Source: Amblyomma americanum
Lineage: Eukaryota > Arthropoda > Arachnida > Ixodida > Ixodidae
Direction of reading: 5' to 3'
NCBI RefSeq assembly: GCF_052857255.1
Contig: NC_135497.1
Coordinates: 193,863,632-193,927,631 of the forward strand
Length of the DNA stretch: 64,000 bases
Shown one piece after another: positions 37,901 through 49,900 of the stretch. The notes beneath the pieces are model-generated. The model saw nothing but the letters and a program-made list of their open reading frames with translations. It searched no databases and was not told the origin of the DNA. A program made the position numbers and the translations under genes. Position 1 is the first letter of the stretch, and each line of letters begins with the position of its first letter.

Positions 37901-40900
37901 CATTTTTAGCAAAGTTGACCTGGTTAAGGCGTATCACCAAATTCCCATCGAACCCGCCGACATACCTAAGACCGCCATCACGACGCCCTTTGGTTTGTTT
38001 GAGTACATGCGGATGCCTTTTGGACTGCGCAGTTCGGCTCAAACCTTCCAGCGGTTCATGGCTGAGGTCACGCGGGGCCTACCGACTGTATTCGCGTACC
38101 TTGATGATGTCCTCATCGTCAGCCCTACACCTGATGATCATGAGCAACACCTACGTGCTTTGTTCAAGTGTCTACAGCAGTACAGCCTGGTTGTGAACAC
38201 CTCCAAGTGCGTTTTTGGTGAATCGGAGCTCGAGTTTTTGGGTCATCACATATCCTCAGAGGGTATCCGCCCTCTCACGTCCCACGTCCAGACCATCGAG
38301 AATTATTCCCAGCCTACAACACTGCGCCACTTACGACAATTCCTGGGGCTGGTGAATTTTTCCAGGCGCTTTATCCTGCACTGTGCAGAGCTGCTTCGCC
38401 CGCTCACTGACCTCCTCTGGTCAACTACTGGCCCGTCCTCTGCCATTTCTTGGTCATCAGAAGACCGGGCCACCTTACTGCCTCAAAGCAAGCAGTCGCG
38501 AATGCCGTGCTTCTTGTCCATCCGCGCATCAATGCCCCTATGAGATTGACGGTGGATGCCTCCCGCGTGGCCGTCGGAGCCGTCTTACAGCAGTACATTA
38601 ACTCCGACTGGAGACCATTGTCTTTTTACTCTCGGAAGCTACTTCCTGCTGAGACCCGCTACAGCGTCTTTGGCCACGAGCTCCTAGCCATCTACTCCAT
38701 GACACAGCACTTTCGGCATTTTGTAGAAGGATGCCAGTTTCACATGCTGACCGATAATAAGCCACTGGCATACGTGTTCTGCACCAACTCATCGAAGTAT
38801 GTGCCACGCGAACTCCGTCAGCTCGCTTATATCTCGGAGATTACTATCGACATCCGCCATGTGAAAGGTGCCGCCAACACCACCGCTGATGCCCTCTCTC
38901 GTATAGCCGCGGTAGCCACTCCATCTCCTACCGTCGACTGGGCCGCATTCTATTCTGCCCAGCAGAATGACCATGAGCTCACCACTTTTCGAGAGAACCC
39001 TCGTTCTCTCCGACTACGGCTTGTGCCCCATCCCTGCTCGCCTGAGCCCTTGTGGTGCGATGTGTCAACGGACCTTCCCCACTTTTTTGTTCCGGCTTCA
39101 CTAAGTTGCCCCACCTTCCATTCTCTACATGACATATGCCACCGAGGCATTCGGGCTACTCAGCGCCTTGTCACCCAGCGCTATGTTTGGCCCGACATCA
39201 ACGTTGATGTGCGCGCTTGGATACGCCTGTGTCTGCCCTGCCAGACGACCACGGTCAGTCATCACACCAAGACTCCTTCCCGAGCCTTCCTACTACCTTG
39301 CCGTTGTTTCGACCATGTACATCTCGACATCGTGGGCCCTCTACCCGTGTCTCGAGACTACCATTATATCCTGACCATGGTCGACTGCTTCACTCGCTGG
39401 CTGGAGGCATTCCCAATTCCTGACATCACCGCAGAGACTGTTTCCCGCGCCTTCATTTCTGCGTGGGTATCTCGATTTGGTTGTCCTGGCACCGTGACAA
39501 CTGACCGTGGACGCCAGTTTCAGTCCTCCCTGTTTGCTTCCCTTAATCATATTCTCGGCGCCAGGCATTGCTGTACCACTGCATATCACCCGTGTGCCAA
39601 CGGCATGGTGGAACGCCTTCACTGCCAATTGAAGGCCGCCCTAGCTGCCCGCCTCAATTGCGCTGCCTGGGTCGACTCCTTGCCCCTTGTGCTCCTTGGT
39701 CTCAGGGCCGTCATCCGGGAAGACTTGCAGTGCTCAGGTGCAGAGCCGGTGTATGGTAGTGCTCTGCGTCTTTCAGGAGGCTTCTTTACATCCCAGCAGC
39801 TCCCAGCACAGCCCCAAGAATTCCTTCAACGCCTGCTGGACTGCGTGAAAGACCTCCGGCCTACTCCACCGCGTCTGTCCTGCCACCATACCATTTTCGT
39901 GCACCCTGACCTGGCCACTTCGACCCACGTTTTTGTGCGCCGCGACGCTGTCCGAGCTCCACTAACACCGGCCTACGGCGGAACTTTCCGCGTTCTCCGC
40001 CGCACCTCGAAAACCGCCACCCTCCTACAGAACGGCCGTGAAGAGACCGTCAGCCTAGACCACCTTAAGCCGGCTTACGTTGAGACCGCACTGGAAAGTC
40101 TCGCAGCGCTGCCTGACCTAGTGCTCCAGTGCCAGTGCCGGCCCTCTGTCTGTTTCGACTTCCAGTCTGTGTGGGGGGCCCTGTAGTGCCCTCTCTTGGG
40201 TGGCGCCGGGAACCCGGATAGCGCACGCCACTCGGTGAAGACAATTAAGACGGCACCTGGCCGTGGCTCGTGCAGCCGCCGCTCACGAGCCACAGCTGGC
40301 AGTTCTGTTCTGGTATCGGTTCGCAGCAGTCGTCTTGTTCCTTCACTCCTGAGGCGTTAAGCCTACAACCTAAAGACCTTCACCCAGGTGAAGGCCTGCC
40401 AGGTGTACACACCTGGCAGGTTGCTTACAATCTGGTGGGCAGGTGGGCCACCTGCCACAATGCAGGCTTCAGGAACGTATATATGCACATAGGGCATAGG
40501 CCTTAGGGTAAAGGTCTTCACCCAGGTGTACCCTTCATCCAAGCCTTCACCGGGATAAAGGCCTGCCGGGTGTGTACACCTGGCAAGTTGCCCACAATTC
40601 GGTGGGCAGCTGGACTGCCTGCCACAACGCAGGCTTCAGGGATGTACCATCGTGTGCAAAAGCCATCACGGTGGCTCAGTGGTTATGGCGCTCATCTGCA
40701 GGCCCGAAAGACGTGGTTTCAATCCAGGCCGCTGCGGCAAATTTCGATGGAGGCGAAATTCTAGAGGCCCGTGTACTGTGCGATGTCAGTGCACGCTAAA
40801 GAACCCCAGGTGGTTGAAATTTCCGGAGCCCTTCACTATGGCATCCCTCATAGCCTGAGCCGCTTTGGGACGTTAAGCCCCCATAAATCATAAATCACAA

Positions 40901-43900
40901 ATCATTGGGCGCAAAAGTAACAGAATCCTTCTTCAAGTTTCGATCCATGCCACTCTGAGTAGGGGTGCCATCTTACAAAGGATTTCTGGTGTCGAAATGG
41001 GCCCACAGCGCCGCTCTCGACACTAGAAGTGTTTTGTCAGGTGGCGCCCGCACGCAGAGTGGCACGGGTCGGAACTTGGAGGGGTGGGGGTCTGTTACTT
41101 TTGCCCCCAATGGTACATATGTACGTATGCCTGTAATCAGAAAATGTGCTTAGTAATGCTTCCGCACTAAAATAATTAAGGCATCTGAAGTTTCTTCCAA
41201 CAAAAATAATCCTATGTTTGCACTCAGTCTTATTCATACAGTGTAGTATGTCAACTCCAGGCGACATAGCCAGAATACTTAGGCAGTCGGTAAGTTTTAA
41301 CAAGCATGGTGCAACTGTCGCTCTGGCCTGACTTTCTTTGTCTTCATTCCTTTCAAAATCTTGGTTTCTGCTCTCGCTATTGTCATCACAGAGGAAGATC
41401 TACAAGAGAATGTCAATACTTTTATGCTCATTTCCGGCAGTAGACTGACCCTTTAAAGGCAAAAGTACCAGAAGTGCGCGCCTAAATACATGCTCCCAGT
41501 TAAGGGGATAAATCGCAGCATCTGAACAAACTGAACTGCTGGGCAGGGCTGGGCAGAAGCTCAGAGTTGTGGCCTGCTCTTCGTGTATTTTTTGGAACAC
41601 AGTACTGGTATTATTTGTTACAAACTTTTGTTGTGCTGCTCAGATGGTTTATTGGATGTTTTTCATTGGTGTTTTATATGCTTTGTTCTGTTTAGCCATC
41701 TGCTGGAGATGCTTTGTGTGCTGGCATCATCTCCTCTGTCTTCCTCCCACACGGGTATCACATCGGCATTGCGTGAGCTGCTGGCTGAACTCCTTAAAAC
41801 GTGCCCAGGGATGCTGTTTTTGCTCTCGGATCATGAGGCAGCCAACTGCCTTCATCGAGCATTGTTGCAAGTAAGTGCTAGACCATTGGGTGCCAGCTCG
41901 ATTTTGTGCCTCAAGGGGGATCACATGACTCTTGCTGCAGGAGCAGAGGCAGCATGAAAAATTTCAGCATTTTAAAAGCTACAGGTTGTATTATTCTGTT
42001 TATCTTTCTCTGTTAGGGAGTTCCTGCATTGCCCATTGTCATGTATCGTCATGGTAACAACAGCACATTATTTGTGCTTCTGTCATGATGTGGTTCTGTC
42101 ACGTACGTGACCAAGCTCAAAGCAAGCTCCGATTTTGATCTGAAAGATGGGAAGCTGTGAGAATAATGGCTAATTATGCTGAGAATGGGCAACAAGGCAA
42201 GTTCACACTGCCGTGTGTGCAGGCAGCATTTCAGGAATCAAGATTATGTTCATGGAGTGGTCGCTAAACTGCTTACTAAGCAACAGCCGATACCAAAAGA
42301 GATGGCTCAAAACATACCTCCACAGTTTAAGCATTTAAAGATTGATCGGTGTCGCCCAAGGCCATCATCGTTACTACCTACTCGCCTACTGTGAAATAGT
42401 TCCAGGGAGCATGTGAGCAGCGCCGCATCTGCCGGCACAAACCGAAACTTACTTGCCTACATTTTATTTGTGTTGCTTCAGTGTGATTTGACGTTTTGCA
42501 CAGCTCCGCATCTTGAATGTAGAAAGTCTTTTTTCTGCGGGATTTAGTGACTTAGTGATCGCTCTCCTCTGACTATTGGCGTAGCCGCTTCAGTGTTGTC
42601 CATAATGGCAGTAACACGTGCACTGAATGACGGCTGCGGAATGTTGGCCACTGCTTTGTTTTAGCAGCGGATAAAACTCACGATGTTACTCTGTGACAGC
42701 TCATTCACTTGGCGAACTGCTTTGTTGCCAAAAAAGTAGGTTTAATGCTTCAGGTGTACTGCAATCAGGACCACAAAACCATAAACGTGAAAACTAAACG
42801 ACCTGAGACACATTGCTAAGCAGTAGACTGGCATTTGGGATTCCTCTTCCATCTTCGCACTGATGCTGCCGAAATATAATGGTACGATGTGTCCTCGCGC
42901 CCAAAATCTGAATGATTACTAGTCATTTTACTTGTACCAGTTCTCTCAAGAATTTCACAGCTGGCAAAAGCTCGTGTGCTCTTTGTAATGCAATAGGGTC
43001 AGCACAAACTTCTACAATGTTTGAATTGAGAGAATGGTGAGTGTGTTTAACATCATGGAAAAAAAAAAATGTCCACAGAGGAGGACAAGGTCTCTTTCTC
43101 TCTTCTTGTGTCCTTGTCTGTTGGTGCTTCGACATTGTTTGATGATACTGTGATAGGTTGACTATGCAATGTTCTGAATGTTATGAGCTAAAAAAATGAT
43201 TTGCTTCCGAAATCGTTGTAGTTAGTGACTAAAATTCTGCTTGTGTTTTTTTTTTGTCTTCACAGTAACTTGCCAGGTAGTGATTGAGGTACTACATGTG
43301 AAGTCAAGCACCCAAAGGATTTGTCACTATTGTAGTCAGACGGCACACCATATCACTGTTAACAAAAAGCATGCAGTATGATCTCGGTAATGGGAATCTC
43401 ATGGGGTTGCGAAAAATTTTCATGGGCAGTAAAGTTTATTACTACCACTTGAAATTTGTATCATGAAAAAGACGAACAAAATTTGCATACTGAAGTGTGA
43501 GCCATGTATTCACACAGATCTAGTTTCAGTTAGTGGGATTTGTTTACGGCCGTGCGCCAACTGTCGGTGCTCAGGGTGTGTACTGCGTGACTGTTGATTG
43601 TGATGTTAGCGATGTCCGTGTCGCCACTGGGCGCCTGCAGGGCATATTGCATGACTGGTGATTATGGCGTTGGCGATATGTGCGCTGCATGCCTCTGCTA
43701 TGTGCTTGCATTGCAAACTGCGTGACTGGCATAAGTGGTATTTAGTGCTTGTGGGTGCAGTCGCAGCTGCTGCATTTCTATCATCCTTGGTGGCGGGAGA
43801 GAGTGTTCGGAACACATGATTTTTTTGCAAATTGTACGCAGTGCACTTCATCCGGGGAATTTTATAAATTCGTATCATCCATGATCACATCATTGAGATC

Positions 43901-46900
43901 TTACTGTATGTTCTTGAAAACTGAACTTCCTTTTTTTTTCCCAAGAAATGTATGAAAATTTGGGGACATATTTATTTTTTAGGTTAATACAGTCGAAGCC
44001 ACTTATAATATTATTAATGGGTAGAACAATATATCAGATGTAACAGTGGACAACCATGCCACCGTCAGCTTTACCACGTGTTTTATAGTAAAATAAGCCG
44101 CTTATAACAGTGTTGTCATAGCACTTTATCAGTTATGCAATTAAATATGGTCACTGAGAACCAGCCTTTAAAGAAACAGACAGGGAAATGCAATGTTCAC
44201 ACCAGACAAACAGTCATACAATGCAAACATGCGCACATGCGGAAGCCGACCAATGGATTGACCCAGCACAGCAAAAAGAAAAAGAGCATGTGACCACACA
44301 CACAGAAACACCGACCATGCCGAAGATACTTGCATGCTGCAGCGATGCAGAGGAGGAAAAAAGACAAACTTTCCTCTGTGCCAAGGCAGAGGAGAAGGAG
44401 GTAAAGAGCTTTTTTCCTTCTGTACCTGCATGTAGTGGAGCAGTCTATTAATGTTTCTGAGAGTGCGCTGCTTCCAGAAAACATGCCAGTGCATGTTTTT
44501 TTTTAGTGTACTTGCTCTAAAACTCCCAATCTCAGATTTCATTTAAGTTTGTCTGAAGCCTCTGGCAGGCAGCCCGCCTGCGACGGTGGGCAGGTGGCAA
44601 CTGGCCCGCCGAGTTGTTGGCAACCTGCCAGCAGGCCACTGCTGGCCACTGCTTTAGACCACTATGTCATTGCCGCAACCGAACATCCACTTGTTTAACT
44701 GCCAGTCTCTTGTGCTGTGCTTTGGATGTAGTCATCAACTTCCCTCCATACTCAATGGATCCAGAACACACTGCTATCACATTGTCTTCTTAAACTGAGG
44801 CTCGAACTGAAACTGAAACCAAAGTGAAAACCGAAGTGCGAGCACAGCTAATTCGCATTTAGTGTATCCACGCTAAATTGTCCGTTATTTTTTTTTGTAC
44901 TGCGCGGAAGGGCTGGCCGTGAAAGCGCGAGCGCTGCCCCATCTTCCCCTATTTTTCACTAACTTGATGACGTCCCCTGCTTCACGTATTGCACATATCC
45001 TGACAGTAGGTGAGCTGCTGCACCACTGCGATTGCCATGTATTCCATATGTGCTCTTCATCGGTCGATCAGGTGCGCTTGCCAGCATGTTTTTTTCTTTT
45101 GCCTGCTGTCGCCGTTTCCTTGATTCTACAAGCTCATCAGTTTTGGCCTGCTGGAAGAACCAAAACACAACACGAGCAGAAGCAAGGGAAGCGTCATTGA
45201 TGCCAGAGTGGCAAGCCACTTTTGAAAAACAAAACAAAACAGAAAAGATCAACAACACGGCTGTCGTCATTCTAAACGGTGGGCTCGGCTAGCTGGTTGA
45301 TTGATATGCAGGGCCAACAGCCACTGTCGCCGCAGGGTGGCGGCGAAGCTCTGAAAACGAAACTGTGCCAACGATCTCATTCTCGGCCTATCGATGGGGG
45401 GAGGTGGGAGGGGCTAGCGATCGTGGACATGCCTACCATTAAGGGCACATCAGAGGGGTGCGGTAAACAATGGAATATAAAGTTCAGGCCTGAGGACAAA
45501 TATGGAGGATCGCTTGTCCAGCAGATCATATGTAGACATGGCGCCACTTTGGGAGCCCGTCTGAATTAACCGATGCCAGCACTGGGGCATCCGAATTGGT
45601 GAGCTTCTGAAACCATAGACTTAAATGGGTGTTGGGTGTTTGACGGGAATCTAGCGGCAGTCCAAATTAGTCAAATTTTCGAGGTTTTACTGCACCTGAA
45701 AGTGAAAGCTGTGTCATGCATGATGGGTGGAAAATTATTCGGGGTAGCATTTACAGAGACGTCGAAGAGGCCCTCTGCCAATTGTTTCTGAGTGTCCCAT
45801 GTCATGAATGTGCCAATTAGTGGCCCGATTTTGGTAGAGGAGTCGTTTGCATACCTCCTCGTAACACCGATTTTCAGCTGGGTGGTGTCTGGATTGAGTA
45901 GAAAGATGCGGAATCGTGTACAAGATAATCATGGGTGAAGCAGGCTGGCATGACATCGATGCAAGATGAAAGTGGTTGGAAGAAACTCTGCCCGGCATCC
46001 ACGAAACACACGAGGACTGGGATGTGTACTGTGGTGATGATATTGGGCTGTTCTTCCAGATGCTTCTCTCCAAAACGCGCGTAGTCGAGGGCAGTCTGTG
46101 TAAAGGTGGCAAACAGAGCATGTTCTGAAAATGAAAATTGGTTTTTGGGGAAAGGAAATGGCACAGTATCTGTCTTACATATCGGTGTACACCTGAACCA
46201 CAGCCGTAAGGGAAGGGATAAAGGAGGGAGTGAAAGAAGAAAGGAAGAAAGATGAGGTGCCGTACTGGAGGGCTCCGGAGTAATTTAGACCACCTGGGGA
46301 TCTTGTAACGTGCACTGACATCGCACAGCACATGGGCGCCTATGCGTTTCGCCTCCATTGAAACGCTGCCGCCACGGTCGGGTTCGAACCCGGGAACCCG
46401 ACCGCAGCGCCAGCGTTTCGATGGAGGCAGTGAGATGAAACGCATAGGCACCTGTTATGTGAGACCGTTTTCCTCAGTTTTAATATTGATGGCAGCGACA
46501 GGTGCCCCGCCTTTCTCATTGGGAAATCAGGAAATCTGCTGTTTTGGTGGTGCTACACAAATCTGAGTTCTCTGCCATCACAAAAAAAATGCGTGGATGA
46601 CACTTGAGCTTTTCCATGAGTGACTAGTTGAGCTCATTCAACGGATGTAGTGAGAAGACAGGAAGGTGGTGCTGGCCCTTGACAGCTGCAGTGCGCACTA
46701 ATCAATGCAAACGCTATCACACAAGATTTTTTTTCGTTCCTCTAAACACCCATGGATGCAGGTGTTACTATGAGCTTCAAGGCACTTTATGGTCGACATG
46801 TGTTGAGCAGGCTTGCACTGAATCTGAACATTGCTGTGTGGAAACGCCAACATACCGTACTACTGACTTCAAGATTACGCTGCTCTGGTCCATGGACCGA

Positions 46901-49900
46901 AGTCAGCTCCTGATCCTTCAGGAATTCCTTCCGGAAAGTGGGTTTTGCTTGGGATGCCAGTGACACAGAGGCTTCCGCAAATGCAGTAATGACAGAGCTT
47001 TGGTCATCGGTGAATTGTGATGACAGCAGTGTGTTGGGACTTGAAAGGATTCTGGCACGCTGAAGATGCAGTCATGACAAATGAAGCCTTCACCGACGAG
47101 GCAATCGTCACAGCTGTCAGTGACGCAGACCACAACGAACAACAACCAGTGCAAGCTGTGTCACATCAGAAGGTCTTACAAGCGATTCCTCCAGGACATC
47201 ATTTTTGCTCAAATCTCCCATTCGGCTACGTGTCAAAGCTGACTGCTTGCAGATTTCTTCCTGTAAAGAAATGAACAGTATAATCCCTTTCACATTAGCA
47301 AATTTAATGTCATTCGAATTGAATGTCATTCGGTCTCTTTCGGTGCTGCACAGTAAAAAATAATGTCATTTGCAAATGATACCAATGGCAGTAAGTGAAA
47401 GAAAAATTGATACTGTAAGGCTAAAGAAGAAGATGCGTCTGATGATTTGAAAAGACGAAGACGAGGTGACAGTGTTCTCGAGAGTTTTTGCCAGCGCTAC
47501 GCTTGTGTGTCTTTTGCCGATCTGATCCCAGACTGCTGCCGTTGCCGTTCCCGTCGCCCCAGTACCTCGTAACAAACCCCCCGTTACATTTGGTGGAGGT
47601 GCTGGGTAAAAACATCGGCCCTGGAGCTCCGTAGTCGTGCTCTCCCGGCGCGCACGATGCCTGAGGACGTCCAACACCAGGCCGTACAAGTGGGCCAGGC
47701 TGTCATCTGTGCCGGCTCTCTTCGTCAACGGGACCCGACCATTTTCAGCGGGACTGACGAGAACGATGTGGAAGATTGGCTCACATCGTACGAGCGGGTG
47801 AGCGTATACAACAAATGGGACGATGTGACGAAGCTAAACAACGTCATCTTTTATCTCGCCGGTGTGGCTAACCTCTGGTATCGCAACCATGAGGCAGATA
47901 TTCAAACCTGGTCCATTTTTAAGACTAAATTTGCAGACGTATTTGGTCGACCGGCTGTCAGGCAACTCCGAGCCGAACAGCGATTGCGTGAACGATCTCA
48001 GCAGGCTAGTGAAAGCTTCACTAGCTACATTGAAGATGTCGTCGACTTGTTCAAGCGGGTCAACGCTCGTATGTCGGAAGCCGACAAGATCCAACACATC
48101 TTGAAAGGCATCGATGACGACGCTTTTCAGATGCTTCTAGCGCGCGACTTGCGTACCGTTGCTGAAGTCGTCACGCTGTGTCAAAGCTTTGAGCAGTTGC
48201 GCAAGCAGCGGATTCTGACACGCCAGCGGCCACAGCAGGTTGAGTCGCTCGCTGGGCTCACGCCTGCTCCTGACCCCTCGCTGCTACAGCAGATTAAAGA
48301 CTTCGTGCGGGAAGAAGTGGCCCGTCAACTTTCCTTTCTGCCGAGCGCTCACGACCGACCATCATATCTGACTTCAGCGCTCCGACATACAATTCAAGAG
48401 CAAGTTGCTGAGGCTCTTCCACCGGCTCATCCGTCACCACCTGTCACGGTTCCGCTGACATACGCTGACGTTGTCGCCAGACCACAACCTGTGGCGGCTC
48501 CGCTCACATATGCCGAAGCCGTCGCGAGACCGCCTCCTGTCGCGGCTCCAGTGACATATGCCGATGTCGTAACAAGACCGCAGCCGCCAATCTATAGTGC
48601 GCCTCCGGCGCATTTGCGAGGGCCAGTGGCTTACCGACGACCTACTCCAAGGGTCAGCGATTCCTGGCGCACAACGGACAATCGGCCGATTTGCTTCTTT
48701 TGTGGTCTCCCAGGTCATGTAGCTCGGCATTGCCGCCGTCGTCTCCCGGACGCGGAAATTCCTCCCCAAGCTCCTGGGTACTGGCCCCCACCAAGTCAGT
48801 ACGCTGTACCAGCTGCGCCGCCGCAAAGTCGTACTTCCTCACCGGACCGTTTTACCCTCTCCAGCCGCCGGCCCTCTTCTCCACGACGCCGGTCTATTTC
48901 GCCTATGCGACGTCGCCCCACCGCTAACCAGGAGGAAAACTAGGCGCCGCAGTTCCTGAGGCGAGAACTGCGTCCACAACGAACTTCGAAAGGCCTCATC
49001 CGTCAGCCGCTAACCTCATTGAAATTTCCGTCGACGGCGTTTCTGTCATGGCGCTTGTCGACACTGGTGCTGCCGTTTCCGTCATGGACGCAAAGCTGTG
49101 TAGTTCTTTAAGAAAAGTAAGGACGCCAATTGCTGGACTCTCACTGCGCACCGCCAGCGCTCAGAACATCCAGCCGTCAGCAGCGTGTACCGCTCGCGTT
49201 GTAATCCAGGGGACCATTTATGCCGTCGAATTCGTCGTACTGCCCTGCTGTTCTCATGCTGTTATCCTGGGCTGGGATTTCCTATCGCGCCATGCTGCTA
49301 TCATCGATTGTGCTCGAGCTGAAGTCGAGTTCTCTCACCTGCCCGAAGCTGTCTTGGACACTGCCCCTCCTGGTGCCTGTGTTAAGGCCTTAGTTGCCGA
49401 AGACATTGACCTGCCTCCCTGCTCTTCAGTCCTCGTACCCCTCTCTTGCAGCCCTCTTCGCGACGACACTGTCCTCTTCACTCCGTCCCCTATCTTTCTG
49501 CACCGCAAGTGTCTGCCTCTGCCATACGCTGTACTGACTATATCCGCTGGCCTCTCCGTACTGTTCGTGTCTAACCCATTCTCGTTCCCCAACGCCTTGC
49601 GCCTAGGTGAATGTCTCGGCACGGTACAACCATTCGCGTCTCTGCTCATCCGCGAAGAGACGGACGACGCGCCGCACCTCTCCATAGCCGCACTCAGCCC
49701 ACCTACTGCTGCGCCCGATCCCTCCTCAACCGAAGCATTCCTTCGCTCCATCGACGACAACCTTCCAGCGCCGCAAAGGGCACAGCTTCTCACTTTACTT
49801 AATCAGTTTCGCTCATCATTTGACTCACATCAAAGTTCCTTGGGCCAAACTTCCACTGTCACCCATGCCATCGACACAGGTGACCACGCACCGCTGCGAC

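Larger units (their letters stand above)
36114..40367 (+). mobile_element. Decayed Ty3/gypsy LTR retrotransposon, CsRn1-like, both LTRs present
   Basis: Two 186-bp LTRs (36114-36299 and 40182-40367) start TGTAG and end ACA, flanked by a 4-bp duplication ACCT (36110-36113 and 40368-40371). The base after the 5' LTR begins a primer-binding site TGGTGACC, which matches the 3' end of tRNA-Trp as I remember it; that primer and a C-x3-H-x9-C-x3-C Gag motif are hallmarks of the CsRn1 clade. The LTRs differ at about 18 of 186 positions by my hand count, so this is an old insertion. Coding regions are interrupted by stops and frameshifts. Order: gag, protease, reverse transcriptase, RNase H, integrase. 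Confidence 0.9.

Noticed and set aside
45735..46164. Open frames on the - strand ([20 protein letters not shown])
   Set aside because: Could be a decayed transposon protein, but no family is recognised and the upper part is SINE sequence.
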